DNA of 64,000 nucleotides from Lampropedia hyalina DSM 16112 (lineage in GTDB: Bacteria; Pseudomonadota; Gammaproteobacteria; Burkholderiales; Burkholderiaceae_C): positions 62,001 to 126,000 of the forward strand of contig NZ_FQUZ01000003.1 in the NCBI RefSeq assembly GCF_900129055.1, given 5' to 3'. Positions 34,224-43,658 of the stretch are shown piece by piece. Position numbers and translations under genes: made by a program. Each line of letters starts with the position of its first letter. Position 1 is the stretch's first letter. Below the pieces are notes generated by a model, which worked only from the letters and a program-made list of their open reading frames with translations, had not been told where the DNA came from and made no database searches.

Positions 34224-35873
34224 ATGAACGATCAGAACCGCCAAACCAACCAGCCAAGGCGTGCCTTCCTGCGTCTGGGGGCCGCCGCCGGGCTGGCCGT
34301 GCCCGCCACGCTGTACGCGCAGCACAACCACAACGCCGCACCCGCATCCGCCACAGCCCAGAACGCAGGGGCAGGGTCAGCCGGTGGCAACCGACCGCGC
34401 GGTATGCAGATGGCCAATCACGGCCACAGCAGCAGCCGTGCGGCAACGCCTGCCTACACCGGCTCCAGCCAGTTGGCGGATGCTTCCGTGCTGCCCACGG
34501 GCCGCCCACTGCCGCCTTTGCAGAAGCTGGCCAACACCAGCAAAGAGCGTGGCAAGTTTGTCGCCACCTTGCGGGCGCAACCCGAACAGCGCGACTGGGT
34601 TCCCGGCCACTCCACCACCGTCTGGTGCTACAACCACAGCATCCCCGGCCCATTGGTGGACGTGACCGAAGGCGATACCGTCGAAATCCAGTTCGAGAAC
34701 CACCTCGCGCAGGAATCCACCGTCCACTGGCATGGCGTGGCCACGCCGCCCGACCAGGATGGCAACCCGCCCGACATCGTCTTGCCCGGAGCCAGCCGCC
34801 AGTACCGCTACACGCTGCCGTCCGACTCGGCCAGCACCAACTGGTACCACCCGCATCCGCACGAGATGACCAGCGAGCAAGTCTCGCACGGACTGGCCGG
34901 GCCATTCATCGTACGTCCCGCCAACGACCCACTGGCGCACCTGCCCGAACAGCACCTGTTCATCACCGATCTGCGGCTGGCCGACGATGGCAACATCCCG
35001 CCCAACACCCGGCGCGACTGGATGTTCGGGCGCGAAGGGCAATTCACCCTCATCAACGGCGAATACCGCCCGCACATCCACGTCGATGGCACGCAACGCT
35101 GGCGCATCTGGAACGCCTGCAACGCCCGCTACCTGCGCCTGACGCTGGGTGGCCAGCCCTTCACCCTGGTGGGAACCGATGGCGGCCTGCTGCAACAGCC
35201 CGTGCATGGCCTGACCGAGCTGCTGCTCACCCCCGCACAGCGCGCAGAAATCATCGTCCACCCGCCCGAAGGCGGCGGCAGCACCGAGCTGCGCAATGCT
35301 GCCTACGACCGGGGAGCCGGTGGGCGCAACCGCCAGAGCGATCAGCCACTGGCCAGCCTCACATTTGCCAGGCAACCAGAATTGCGCCCGGTTCCCGACA
35401 CCCTGCGCACCATCACCGCGCTGGGCGAACCCCAGGCGTTCCACACCATCTTCATGACCGAGTTGATGGACATGGACGTGATGCGCAACAACAGCGGCAA
35501 CACCCCGTATGCGCGTCCGCAAGGCCTGTACCTCATGCTCAACGGCCAGATTTACGACATGAACCGCACCGACATCACCGCCCGGCAAGGGCAGGTCGAG
35601 CAGTGGCAAGTCACCAATCTCTCGGGCATGGGCATGGATCACCCCTTCCATGTGCATGGCGAACCGTTTCAGGTGGTGGAGCGCGAGTTCCAAGGCCAGC
35701 GCACCCCCGAGCCACTGCTGGCCTGGCGCGACACCATCAACGTCCGAGCCGGGGAAACCGTGCGCTTTCGGATGGTGCAAAAACACATCGGCCTGCGCAT
35801 GTTCCACTGCCACATCCTCGAACACGAAGACCTGGGCATGATGGGCAATTTGATGGTGCTTGCGCCGTCGTGA
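34224..35873 (+). CDS. Tat-exported multicopper oxidase (CueO/bilirubin oxidase-like)
   Basis: Periplasmic oxidase coupling substrate oxidation (Cu(I), Fe(II) or phenols) to reduction of O2 to water. The 549 residues start with a twin-arginine leader (QPRRAFLRLGAAAGLAV). All four copper-ligand blocks are present: HWHG (168-171), HPHPH (209-213), HPFHVHG (about 475-481) and HCHILEHEDLGMM (about 532-544), so the T1 and trinuclear sites look intact. A His/Met-containing stretch (about 34-75, MQMANHGHSS) may bind metal. It is 13 nt after the siderophore receptor, so ferroxidase or siderophore-oxidising activity in iron uptake is a reasonable inference. Copper detoxification is the alternative. 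Confidence 0.93.
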   Translation: MNDQNRQTNQPRRAFLRLGAAAGLAVPATLYAQHNHNAAPASATAQNAGAGSAGGNRPRGMQMANHGHSSSRAATPAYTGSSQLADASVLPTGRPLPPLQKLANTSKERGKFVATLRAQPEQRDWVPGHSTTVWCYNHSIPGPLVDVTEGDTVEIQFENHLAQESTVHWHGVATPPDQDGNPPDIVLPGASRQYRYTLPSDSASTNWYHPHPHEMTSEQVSHGLAGPFIVRPANDPLAHLPEQHLFITDLRLADDGNIPPNTRRDWMFGREGQFTLINGEYRPHIHVDGTQRWRIWNACNARYLRLTLGGQPFTLVGTDGGLLQQPVHGLTELLLTPAQRAEIIVHPPEGGGSTELRNAAYDRGAGGRNRQSDQPLASLTFARQPELRPVPDTLRTITALGEPQAFHTIFMTELMDMDVMRNNSGNTPYARPQGLYLMLNGQIYDMNRTDITARQGQVEQWQVTNLSGMGMDHPFHVHGEPFQVVEREFQGQRTPEPLLAWRDTINVRAGETVRFRMVQKHIGLRMFHCHILEHEDLGMMGNLMVLAPS

Positions 35874-35880
35874 GAGGGAA

Positions 35881-35900
35881 CCCGCTTTGTTGTGGGCGGG
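35881..35900 (+). terminator. Weak hairpin after the multicopper oxidase gene
   Basis: CCCGC (35881-35885) can pair with GCGGG (35896-35900) around a 10-nt loop a few bases after the stop. The following bases (ATTCTTG) are only moderately T-rich, so termination here is uncertain. Confidence 0.25.
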
Positions 35901-36031
35901 ATTCTTGCAGGAAGCACACGAGCCAAGCGTTTGCGGGTATAGACTTTGATGCCGCGTGGTTGGTTTTCAATGCACGTGCATGTGAATGTGCTTTCAAGCC
36001 ATATTTTCAAGGTTTTTCACAGGAGGTTTCT

Positions 36032-36715
36032 ATGGTTCGAGTGTCCCGTCCATCCATCGCTTTGGGTACTTTGGCTGTTTGTGTGGCAACAGGCATGGCT
36101 GCGCATGCGGCAGGGGATTCGCTGGCCGACAAGCTCAAGGCCAGGGCGAATTCGGAGCTGGCAACTTCTGCAGAAAATCAGACGGCTGGCACGGCTGCTG
36201 CGGCAGCGGCGGGTGCGCAAGCCGTGACCGGGCAGGCTCAGACGCCAAATGATGCGGCCACCAATGCCTTGCAGAAACTGACCGGCAAAGAATCCACCGG
36301 GCTGACATCGTCCGGCTCGAAGGCGAGTGGTTTGGGGGCCGCTGGCGCAGGTGCTGGTTTGCTGGGCGGTGCTTTGGGTGGTTCCGCGTCAGGTGCCTTG
36401 AGTGCTTCTGCATTGAGTGGTCTGGGCCTGCCCAGCATTGCCAGCGGCTCGGCGGGTAATGTGGCTGGGGTGCTGGAGTATTGCGTGAAGAACAATTACC
36501 TGAAGAAGGCGAATGTCAGCACCATCAAGGACAGTCTTTTGAGTAAAGCGGGTTTGGGCAAGGCCGAACCTGAGAAAGATACGTCTTATGCCAGCGGCCT
36601 GAGCGGCATTCTGTCGGGCGGTGATGGCCAATCGTTCAACCTGGGCGGTATTCAAGACAACATCAAGGAAAAGGCTTGCGATTATGTGCTGGATAACGCG
36701 GCATCGCTGCTGTAA
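36032..36715 (+). CDS. DUF2501 family exported protein (YjjA-like)
   Basis: A 227-residue exported protein. AGGAGG at 36021-36026 gives an excellent ribosome site 5 nt before the ATG. The signal peptide (SIALGTLAVCVATGMAAHAAG) is followed by a low-complexity Ala/Gly/Ser/Thr-rich region (about 40-140). The DUF2501 region with VLEYCVKNNYLKKANVSTIKDSLLSK and NIKEKACDYVLDNAASLL ends the protein. The two cysteines of this block are conserved in YjjA-type proteins and probably form a disulfide in the periplasm. Function is unknown; the E. coli homologue is also uncharacterised. Confidence 0.9.
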   Translation: MVRVSRPSIALGTLAVCVATGMAAHAAGDSLADKLKARANSELATSAENQTAGTAAAAAAGAQAVTGQAQTPNDAATNALQKLTGKESTGLTSSGSKASGLGAAGAGAGLLGGALGGSASGALSASALSGLGLPSIASGSAGNVAGVLEYCVKNNYLKKANVSTIKDSLLSKAGLGKAEPEKDTSYASGLSGILSGGDGQSFNLGGIQDNIKEKACDYVLDNAASLL

Positions 36716-36724
36716 TTTGCAGAC

Positions 36725-37330
36725 ATGACGCAAGACACGACGAATCCGCAGGCGGCATACATCGCGGCCGTTGAACTGGAGAAAGCCTATCGGCTGATCA
36801 ATCATGGCCCGACGGTTTTGGTGTCTGCCAGCCACGATGCAGTGGTGGATGTGATGGCCGCATCCTGGGCTTGCGCGCTGGACTTTGCGCCGCCCAAATT
36901 GACGGTAGTGCTGGATAAAAGTACCCGCACGCGTGAACTGGTGGAGCAAAGCAGTCAGTGGGTCGTTCAGGTGCCAACGCTGGCCCAGATGCAAATGGTG
37001 CATGCGGTGGGCACCCACAGCCTGCACCAACAACCCGATAAATTGCAGCGGGCAGGTGTGGGCTTGGTTGGGATGCCGGAAAGCACTTTGCCGTTTGTGC
37101 AAGGCTGTTCGGCCTGGCTGGCTTGCCGACTGGTGCCCGAGCCGCACAACCAGCAAGCCTACGATCTTTTCATTGGCGAGGTGACAGGCGCATGGGCCGA
37201 TACCCGCGTGTTTGCCCATGGGCACTGGCATTTCGAGACAGCCGGGCCGCAATGGCGCAGCCTGCACTATGTGGCCGGTGGCCAGTTCTATGCCACGGGC
37301 GAGGCTTTTTCGTCAGGCGATGGGCCGTGA
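36725..37330 (+). CDS. Flavin reductase family protein (FMN-binding split barrel)
   Basis: A 201-residue protein of the flavin reductase / DIM6-NTAB family that binds FMN and reduces it with NAD(P)H. The N-terminal half carries the usual block AYRLINHGPTVLVSASHDAVVDVMAASWACALDFAPPKLTVVLDKSTRTRELVEQS, including the small-residue run around MAASW and the DKSTRTREL phosphate contact. The second half includes GCSAWLACRLVPEPHNQQAYDLFIGEV. It lies 9 nt after the DUF2501 gene, on the same strand, though a functional link is not evident. The electron acceptor partner is unknown. Confidence 0.9.
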   Translation: MTQDTTNPQAAYIAAVELEKAYRLINHGPTVLVSASHDAVVDVMAASWACALDFAPPKLTVVLDKSTRTRELVEQSSQWVVQVPTLAQMQMVHAVGTHSLHQQPDKLQRAGVGLVGMPESTLPFVQGCSAWLACRLVPEPHNQQAYDLFIGEVTGAWADTRVFAHGHWHFETAGPQWRSLHYVAGGQFYATGEAFSSGDGP

Positions 37331-37341
37331 CCTTGTGATGC

Positions 37342-38664
37342 TCAGCCCTTCTTGTCGGCGTGGCTTTGCACCAGTTGGTGCAGGGCCTGTGCCAGCGTGT
37401 CGTCGTCGCTGTGTGGTTCCAGTTGCGTGGCGAGTGCGGACAGGGCGGCCGCGCCCTGGGTCTTGAGGGCTTTGACGGCATCGCCTGCCTCGCGGCCTGT
37501 GGCGTAGGCCTTGCTTTGCAGCAGCAGTTGGCCCTTGGCACTGGTGAGCTTGAAGTAGAACTGGCCGTCGCTCTCGCGGTATTGCTTGATCTGCGGTGGC
37601 TCTTCGGCAGCGGGGTGTTCTGGCGCGGGGGCGTGGTCGGCACTGTGGCTGTGCGTCAGCTTGCGCAGGCCCACGGCGTGGCGCAGTTCGGCGAGGTAGG
37701 GCACGGCAATGGCGCGTGCGCGTTCGGCTCCCTGCTGGAGGATGTGCTCGATGGCGGCGGGGTCGGCCATCAGGGCGTTGTAGCGTTCGCGCAGCGGGGC
37801 GATTTCCTGCTCGACGCGCTCGAACAGTTGCTGCTTGGCATCCCCCCAGCCAATGCCATCGGCGAAGGCTTGGCGCATGGCGGCGGTTTCTGCGTCGCTG
37901 GCGAATGCCTGGTAGAGCTGGAACAGGGCACTGCCTTCGGTGTCCTTGGCTTGGCCGGGTGCGCGTGAGTCGGTGGTGATGCCTTGAATGAGCTTGCGCA
38001 GTTGCTCGCGCGGCACGAACAGCGGGATGGTGTTGTGGTAGCTCTTGCTCATCTTGCGGCCATCCAGCCCCGGCAGGGTGGCGACGTTTTCATCGATGAC
38101 CGCTTCGGGCGGCACCAGCAGTTCCTGGCCGTTGCCGTAGAGGTGGTTGAAGCTGGCGGCCATGTCGCGTGCCATTTCGACGTGCTGAATCTGGTCGCGC
38201 CCCACGGGCACGCGATGGGCCTGGAACAGCATGATGTCGGCGGCCATCAGCACCGGGTACATGAACAGTCCGGCGGTCACGCCATCGTCGGGTTCGCTGC
38301 CGCTGGCGGTGTTCTTGTCCACGGCGGCCTTGTAGGCATGGGCGCGGTTGAGCAGGCCCTTGCCGGTGACGCAGGTCAGCAGCCAGCTCAGTTGCGGGAT
38401 TTCCGGGATGTCGCTCTGGCGGTAGAACGTGACTTTGGCCGGGTCGAGGCCGCAGGCCAGCCAGGAAGCGGCAATTTCCAGTGTGGAGGTGTGGGTCTGC
38501 TCGGGGTTCTGTGCCTTGATGAGGCTGTGCAGATCGGCCAGGAAGTAGAAGTTGTCCACGTCCGTGGCGGACTGGGCGCGCACGGCGGGCCGGATGGCTC
38601 CGGCGTAGTTGCCCAGGTGCGGGGTTCCCGAAGGGGTGATGCCGGTGAGGTAGCGAATGGTCAT
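37342..38664 (-). CDS. trpS: Tryptophanyl-tRNA synthetase with C-terminal DUF1508-like tail
   Basis: Class I synthetase charging tRNA-Trp. The 440 residues contain the HIGH-type motif TPSGTPHLGNY (10-20), the substrate loop GLFMYPVLMAADIMLFQAHRVPVGRDQ and KMSKS (204-208). Most bacterial TrpRS are about 330-350 residues. Here a linker of about 20 residues with His, Ala and Pro is followed by residues 358-402 (QIKQYRESDGQFYFKLTSAKGQ, LLLQSKAYATGREAGDAVKAL) that resemble a DUF1508/YegP repeat. The tail ends with a short helix. The role of the extra module is unknown. The site-2 protease gene lies 40 nt upstream on the same strand. Confidence 0.96.
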   Translation of the reverse strand: MTIRYLTGITPSGTPHLGNYAGAIRPAVRAQSATDVDNFYFLADLHSLIKAQNPEQTHTSTLEIAASWLACGLDPAKVTFYRQSDIPEIPQLSWLLTCVTGKGLLNRAHAYKAAVDKNTASGSEPDDGVTAGLFMYPVLMAADIMLFQAHRVPVGRDQIQHVEMARDMAASFNHLYGNGQELLVPPEAVIDENVATLPGLDGRKMSKSYHNTIPLFVPREQLRKLIQGITTDSRAPGQAKDTEGSALFQLYQAFASDAETAAMRQAFADGIGWGDAKQQLFERVEQEIAPLRERYNALMADPAAIEHILQQGAERARAIAVPYLAELRHAVGLRKLTHSHSADHAPAPEHPAAEEPPQIKQYRESDGQFYFKLTSAKGQLLLQSKAYATGREAGDAVKALKTQGAAALSALATQLEPHSDDDTLAQALHQLVQSHADKKG

Positions 38665-38704
38665 GGCGAGAGAAGGGGAAGAAAAGAGAGGAGGCCGATG
38701 GGGT

Positions 38705-39361
38705 TCAGCCCAGCAGCCAGGCCAGCGGTTGCAGCAGGATGGCCTTGCCCAGATCGACCAGCGGGCGCAGCCAGAAGCGATCGAGAATGCCCATCAGCAG
38801 CAGGCCCATGATGATGAAGAATCCGTAAGGCTCCAGCCGCGCCAGGAAGCTGGCGGGCTTGTAGGGCAGCAGCCCCACGGCAATGCGCCCACCATCCAGT
38901 GGCGGCAGCGGAAACAGGTTGAGCACGGCCAGCACCAGATTGATGACGATGCCCGCGCTCACCATGCCCATGAAGAAGGTCTCCCGGATGCCCATTGCCA
39001 GCAGCAGGCCCAGCAGCAGCGTCCAGATGATGGCCTGGGCGATGTTGGAAGCCGGCCCGGCCAGCGCGATCCAGATCATGTCGCGCCTGGGGTTCTTGAG
39101 GTTGCGGGTGTTGATGGGCACGGGCTTGGCATAGCCGAACATGAACGCGCCACTGGTGGCAAAGTACAGCACCAGTGGAATGACGATGGTGCCGATGGGG
39201 TCGATGTGCTTGAGCGGGTTGAGCGTGATGCGCCCCAGCATCTGGGCGGTGTTGTCGCCGAAGTGCCGTGCCGCATAGCCATGCGCGGCCTCGTGAATGG
39301 TGATGGCCAGCAGCACCGGCAAGGCCATGATGAGGATGTTCTGGATGATGTCGGGATTCAT
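38705..39361 (-). CDS. Site-2 protease (M50 family) membrane metalloprotease
   Basis: A 218-residue intramembrane zinc protease of the compact bacterial S2P group. The zinc motif HEAAH lies in the first helix (LLAITIHEAAHGYAARHFGD), and the distal ligand in NLFPLPPLDGGRIAVGLL. Four to five further hydrophobic segments are present, and there is no PDZ domain, unlike RseP. Start chosen at ATG 39359-39361 (NPDIIQNIL); an upstream ATG adds only three residues. It precedes trpS in the same direction. Substrates of this short class are mostly unknown. Confidence 0.92.
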   Translation of the reverse strand: MNPDIIQNILIMALPVLLAITIHEAAHGYAARHFGDNTAQMLGRITLNPLKHIDPIGTIVIPLVLYFATSGAFMFGYAKPVPINTRNLKNPRRDMIWIALAGPASNIAQAIIWTLLLGLLLAMGIRETFFMGMVSAGIVINLVLAVLNLFPLPPLDGGRIAVGLLPYKPASFLARLEPYGFFIIMGLLLMGILDRFWLRPLVDLGKAILLQPLAWLLG

Positions 39362-39435
39362 GCCGGGCATTGTCGCAGAGATCGATGCAGCCCGCCCTGC
39401 TGTCCGGTACTGCCGCATGGGCAAGGGGGCCGCCT

Positions 39436-40356
39436 TCAGTATGTGGTGGTGTGCTGGTGCAGGAAGCGGCTGTGGCCGAGTTCGTCCGGGAACACCAGTT
39501 GCAGCAGGGTTTGCAGCACGCTGGACTGGCTGTCCTGCCGGTACACCATCAGCAGGTCGATTTCGGGTTGTTCGTCCTCGAACTGGCGGATGCAGACCGA
39601 GTGGCTGGCCATGTTGGCGGCGTAGGCGGGCAGCAATGCGTAGCCGATGCCCGCACCCACCAGATTGACGTTGAGCAGGATGTTGGAGGCTTTCTGCACG
39701 ACCAGGGGCGTGACCCCGTGGCCCGTCAGGAAGGCATCGACCAGATCGTGCACCGGGCTGGAGAAGTTCGGGTCGGTGGCGATCAGCGGCTCGCCATCGA
39801 GCAGCCTTGCCGGGATGCGCCGCAGGGTGGCCAACGGGTGGCTGGCGGGCAGGAACAGGCGCAGCGGTTCGGTATAGACGACCTTGCTGACCAGTTCGCT
39901 GGAATGCACAGGGGGGCGCATGAAGGCCACGTCGATGTCGCCGCGCAGCAGGGCCTGCTCCTGTTCGCTGGTGTTGAGGCTGTGCAGGATGATGTCCAGC
40001 GTGGGGTAGTGCATGCGCAACTCCGGCAGGATGAACGGGAAGACCCGCACTTCCGCCGAGGGCACGAAACCGACGGTGAGGTGCAGGCCGCCGTGCCGCC
40101 CCACTTGGCGTGCCCGCGTCAGGGCGTTGTCGGCCTGCATCAGCACCAGCCGGGCTTCTTCCAGGAACACTCGACCGACTTCGGTCAGTTCCACTTTGCG
40201 CTTGGTGCGCTGGAACAGCGCGAAGCCCACTTCCTCCTCCAGGCCGATGATCTGTTGGCTCAGCGAGGGTTGCGAGGTGTGCAGGCGTTGTGCTGCACGG
40301 GTGAAACTTAAATCATTCGCAACCGCAATAAAATACTTCAGATGTCTTAATTCCAT
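39436..40356 (-). CDS. hcaR: LysR-type activator of the phenylpropionate dioxygenase genes (HcaR-like)
   Basis: A 306-residue LysR regulator closely resembling E. coli HcaR. It starts MELRHLKYFIAVANDLSFTRAAQRLHTSQPSLSQQI (winged HTH at about 1-60), then KRKVELTEVGRVFLEEA and the co-inducer domain with LTVGFVPSAEVRVFP, DIDVAFMRPPVHS and NLVGAGIGYALLP. It is divergent from hcaE with 134 nt between coding regions, the classic layout for LysR control of the adjacent operon. Expected effectors are 3-phenylpropionate or cinnamate, by analogy. No MhpR-type regulator is present, so HcaR may control the whole hca-mhp string. Confidence 0.88.
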   Translation of the reverse strand: MELRHLKYFIAVANDLSFTRAAQRLHTSQPSLSQQIIGLEEEVGFALFQRTKRKVELTEVGRVFLEEARLVLMQADNALTRARQVGRHGGLHLTVGFVPSAEVRVFPFILPELRMHYPTLDIILHSLNTSEQEQALLRGDIDVAFMRPPVHSSELVSKVVYTEPLRLFLPASHPLATLRRIPARLLDGEPLIATDPNFSSPVHDLVDAFLTGHGVTPLVVQKASNILLNVNLVGAGIGYALLPAYAANMASHSVCIRQFEDEQPEIDLLMVYRQDSQSSVLQTLLQLVFPDELGHSRFLHQHTTTY

Positions 40357-40490
40357 AATGTAATTGATCGTTTTATCGTCTTAATCCAGAGAAAACAAGT
40401 ATTTTACAGGGCCGCCTGCGTTGCTGAAAATCCGTCTCCAGCACATTGACATGACTCAAGTGTGAAGCCTACGCCAACAGGAGACAAGAC
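40357..40490. promoter_or_regulatory. Divergent hcaR/hcaE promoter region
   Basis: A perfect -35 TTGACA lies at 40446-40451 with a poor -10 (TACGCC, 40470-40475, 18-nt spacing) on the plus strand. That is the pattern expected of an activator-dependent promoter. GCTG-N12-CAGC at about 40424-40443 is a dyad just upstream. The stretch near hcaR (40360-40400) is AT-rich. AACAGGAGACA just before 40491 supplies the hcaE ribosome site. The true LysR operator was not resolved by eye. Confidence 0.5.
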
Positions 40491-41855
40491 ATGACCGCAA
40501 GCACGATCAAAGACATCGATGCCTTGGTGGACGCACGCCATGGCCGCGTCACGCCATCCATTTACACCGACCCAGACATTTACGATCTGGAGCTGGAGCG
40601 CATTTTTGGCCGCTGCTGGCTGTTTCTGGTGCACGAGAGCCAGATTCCGAAGGCGGGGGATTTTTTCAATACCTATATGGGTGAGGATCCGATCGTGGTG
40701 GTGCGCCAGAAGGATGGCTCCATCAAGGCTTTCCTCAACCAGTGCCGCCACCGCTCCATGCGCGTGAGCTTTGCCGACTCCGGCAACACCCGTGCCTTCA
40801 CCTGCCCGTACCACGGCTGGTCGTACGGGGTCAATGGTGCGCTGGTGGATGTGCCGCTGGAATCGCGCGCCTATCCGCAGGGGCTGTGCAAGGAGAAATG
40901 GGGCTTGCAGGAAGTCACCCGTGTGGCCAGCTACAAAGGCCTGGTGTTCGGCAACTGGGATGCCACCGCACCGTCGCTGGAAGACTACATGGGCGACATT
41001 GCCTGGTACCTCGATGGCGTGCTGGATCGCCGCGAGGGGGGCACCGAGATCATCGGCGGCGTGCACAAGTGGGTGATCGAGTGCAACTGGAAATTCCCGG
41101 CCGAGCAGTTCGCCAGCGACCAGTACCACGCCCTCTACACCCACGCCTCGGCGGTGCAGGTGCTGGGAGCCAAGGCCAACGATGCCGCCGACAAGGCCCT
41201 GGGGGCAGGGCAGACGGCACGCCCGGTCTGGGAGACCGCCAAGGACGCGCTGCAATTCGGGCAGGACGGCCACGGCAGCGGTTTTTTCTTCACCGAGAAG
41301 CCCGATGCCAACGTCTGGGTGGATGGTGAGGTGTCGCAGTATTTCCGCGATACCTACCCGGAGGCCCTGGAGCGGCTGGGCGAGGTGCGCGCCCTGCGCC
41401 TGGCCGGGCACAACAATATGTTTCCCACCATGTCCTGGCTCAATGGCACGGCCACCTTGCGGGTGTGGCATCCGCGCGGCCCCAATCAGGTGGAGGTGTG
41501 GGCCTTCTGCATTGCCGACAAGGCCGCGTCGCCGGAGGTGAAGGCGGCATTCGAGCGCAGTGCCACCCGTGCCTTCGGGCCTGCCGGGTTTCTGGAGCAG
41601 GACGATTCGGAGAACTGGATCGAGGTGCAGAAGGTACTGCGCGGCAAGCGTGCCCGCAGCAGCAGGCTGTGCCTGGAAATGGGGCTGGGGCAGGAACGCC
41701 AGCGCGGCGACGGCATTCCCGGCGTGACCAACTACATTTTTTCCGAGACCGCCGCGCGGGGCATGTACCGCCGCTGGGCCGATCTGCTGCTGTCCGACTC
41801 CTGGGACGAAGTGCAGCAGCGCACCCGCCAATACACCGAGGAGCTGCTGAAATGA
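40491..41855 (+). CDS. hcaE: 3-phenylpropionate/cinnamate dioxygenase, large (alpha) subunit
   Basis: Catalytic subunit of a ring-hydroxylating dioxygenase that adds O2 across C2-C3 of 3-phenylpropionate or cinnamate to give the cis-dihydrodiol. The 454 residues carry the Rieske [2Fe-2S] ligands C85-x-H87 and C105-x2-H108 (CRHRSM...CPYHGWSYG) and the mononuclear iron ligands D210, H213, H218 ([13 protein letters not shown]). First gene of the operon; its stop overlaps the hcaF start (ATGA). Specificity is inferred from the whole cluster, whose downstream genes are of the Mhp type. A biphenyl/toluene-type enzyme would share the motifs, but not these partners. Confidence 0.9.
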   Translation: MTASTIKDIDALVDARHGRVTPSIYTDPDIYDLELERIFGRCWLFLVHESQIPKAGDFFNTYMGEDPIVVVRQKDGSIKAFLNQCRHRSMRVSFADSGNTRAFTCPYHGWSYGVNGALVDVPLESRAYPQGLCKEKWGLQEVTRVASYKGLVFGNWDATAPSLEDYMGDIAWYLDGVLDRREGGTEIIGGVHKWVIECNWKFPAEQFASDQYHALYTHASAVQVLGAKANDAADKALGAGQTARPVWETAKDALQFGQDGHGSGFFFTEKPDANVWVDGEVSQYFRDTYPEALERLGEVRALRLAGHNNMFPTMSWLNGTATLRVWHPRGPNQVEVWAFCIADKAASPEVKAAFERSATRAFGPAGFLEQDDSENWIEVQKVLRGKRARSSRLCLEMGLGQERQRGDGIPGVTNYIFSETAARGMYRRWADLLLSDSWDEVQQRTRQYTEELLK

Positions 41856-42409
41856 ACACCGTGGCCGAAACCCCCGCATCCCTGCCCCCCCTGCTGGCCG
41901 TGCCGCTGGAGCTGCACCACGAAATCACCCAGTTCCTTTACCACGAGGCCGAACTGCTGGACGACTGGGAGTTCCGCGACTGGCTGGCCCTGCTGTCGGA
42001 AGACATCGAATACACCATGCGCACCACCGTGAACGCGCAGACCCGCGACCGCCGCCGCAGCGTGCAGCCGCCCACCACCTGGGTGTTCAACGACAGCAAG
42101 CAGCAGCTCGAACGCCGCATTGCCCGGCTGGAAACCGGCATGGCCTGGGCAGAGGAGCCGCCTTCGCGCACACGCCACAGCGTGGCCAATGTGCGCATCA
42201 GGCCCGGAGAACAGGCGGGCGAATACGACATCCGGCTCAATTTCATCCTCTACCGCACCCAGAAGGAACGGGACGAAACCCTGTATGCCGGCATGCGCCA
42301 GGACCGGATTCGCCAGGTCGATACGCCACTGGGCTGGCATATCTGCCGCCGCCACATCACCCTCGACCAGGTGGTGTACACCTCCCACAACCTCAGCATT
42401 CTGTTCTGA
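41852..42409 (+). CDS. hcaF: 3-phenylpropionate/cinnamate dioxygenase, small (beta) subunit
   Basis: Structural beta subunit of the alpha3-beta3 dioxygenase. The 185-residue product has the cone-like fold family signature: [36 protein letters not shown]-like text near 22-56, then [40 protein letters not shown]. The ATG at 41852 overlaps the hcaE stop by 4 nt, ensuring coupled translation in equal amounts. hcaC follows after 2 nt. Confidence 0.92.
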   Translation: MNTVAETPASLPPLLAVPLELHHEITQFLYHEAELLDDWEFRDWLALLSEDIEYTMRTTVNAQTRDRRRSVQPPTTWVFNDSKQQLERRIARLETGMAWAEEPPSRTRHSVANVRIRPGEQAGEYDIRLNFILYRTQKERDETLYAGMRQDRIRQVDTPLGWHICRRHITLDQVVYTSHNLSILF

Positions 42410-42411
42410 CC

Positions 42412-42732
42412 ATGGCCCGTATCCACGTCTGTTCCGAAAGCGATCTGCCCGATGGCGAGGCCATCAAGATCGACTCGCCCCTCAGCCCCATTGCCGTCAT
42501 CCGCTCCGGTGGCGACCTGTATGCCGTCACCGACCGGTGCAGCCACGGCAATGCCTCCATGTCGGAAGGCTATATCGAGGACGATGGCACGGTGGAATGC
42601 CCGCTGCACGCGGCGCGTTTCTGCCTGAAGACCGGCGCGGCCCTGTGCCAGCCAGCCACCGATCCGCTCAGCACCTATCCCGTGGTCGTCGAAGAAGGGG
42701 CGATCTATGTGGAATTGCCGGAGACTGTGTAA
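42412..42732 (+). CDS. hcaC: Dioxygenase ferredoxin component (Rieske)
   Basis: A 106-residue Rieske ferredoxin that carries electrons from the reductase HcaD to HcaE. The cluster ligands are C43-x-H45 and C63-x2-H66 ([11 protein letters not shown]...[10 protein letters not shown]). The length and the single Rieske domain match the HcaC/BphF type. Its TAA stop shares its last base with the ATG of hcaB, so translation is coupled. Confidence 0.94.
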   Translation: MARIHVCSESDLPDGEAIKIDSPLSPIAVIRSGGDLYAVTDRCSHGNASMSEGYIEDDGTVECPLHAARFCLKTGAALCQPATDPLSTYPVVVEEGAIYVELPETV

Positions 42733-43544
42733 TGGGATGGCTGCAAGACGAAAGCATTCTGGTCACGGGCGGCGGCTCGGGTCTGGGGCTGGCACTGGTG
42801 GAGCGTTTTCTGCAAGAGGGCGCGCAGGTGAGCGTGCTGGAGCGCGTGCCCGAGAAGGTGGACGCATTGCGCCAGCGTTTTGGCGATGCGGTGCTGGCCG
42901 TGCAGGGCGATGTCACGGTGTATGCCGACAACCAGCGCGCAGTGGCCGCAGCGGTCGAACGCTTTGGCAAGCTGGACGGTTTTGTGGGAAATGCCGCCAT
43001 CTGGGATCACGGCTCCAGCCTGCTGCAACTCGCTCCCGAGGCTCTGGCGCAGGGCTTTGACGAACTGTTTGCCGTGAACCTCAAGGGCTATCTGCTGGGC
43101 GCGAAGGCGGCGGCTCCTGCCCTGCTGGAGTCGCGCGGCAACATGATCTTCACGCTCTCCAACTCGGCGTTCTACCCCGGTGGTGGCGGGCCGCTGTACA
43201 CCGCCAGCAAGCACGCGGCGGTGGGCCTGATCCGGCAACTGGCCTACGAGCTGGCCCCCAAGGTGCGCGTCAATGGCGTGGGGCCTTGCGGCATGGCCAG
43301 CGATCTGCGCGGGCCGGTGTCGCTGGGGCAGGGTGACTTGCGCATCATGGATTCGCGCAGTCCCGAGGCGATTGCCAGCATCCTGCCTTTGCAGTTTTTT
43401 CCGCAGGCGGCGGATTTCACCGGGCCGTATGTGTTGCTGGCATCCCGTGCCAACAACCAGGTGCTCAGTGGCGTGATGATCCAGGCCGATGCCGGGCTGG
43501 GGATTCGCGGCATCCGCCATGTGGCGGGCGGGCTGGAGCTGTAG
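42732..43544 (+). CDS. hcaB: cis-dihydrodiol dehydrogenase (SDR family)
   Basis: NAD-dependent short-chain dehydrogenase that rearomatises the dihydrodiol to the 2,3-dihydroxyphenyl compound. The 270 residues show the nucleotide motif TGGGSGLG (12-19), NAAIWD (87-92) and the catalytic Ser143, Tyr156, Lys160 ([18 protein letters not shown]), matching BphB/HcaB spacing. SDRs of this class form tetramers. The reductase gene hcaD begins 114 nt later, a wider gap than elsewhere in this operon. Confidence 0.93.
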   Translation: MGWLQDESILVTGGGSGLGLALVERFLQEGAQVSVLERVPEKVDALRQRFGDAVLAVQGDVTVYADNQRAVAAAVERFGKLDGFVGNAAIWDHGSSLLQLAPEALAQGFDELFAVNLKGYLLGAKAAAPALLESRGNMIFTLSNSAFYPGGGGPLYTASKHAAVGLIRQLAYELAPKVRVNGVGPCGMASDLRGPVSLGQGDLRIMDSRSPEAIASILPLQFFPQAADFTGPYVLLASRANNQVLSGVMIQADAGLGIRGIRHVAGGLEL

Positions 43545-43658
43545 CCTTCGGGCCGGTTTTTGCAGAGCGGCCGCTGGCAGCGCATGGCACACGGGTGGAG
43601 CGCGCCATCTGGCCACAGAGAAAAAGAACGAAAAAGCCAACAGGCAGGAGACAACGGA

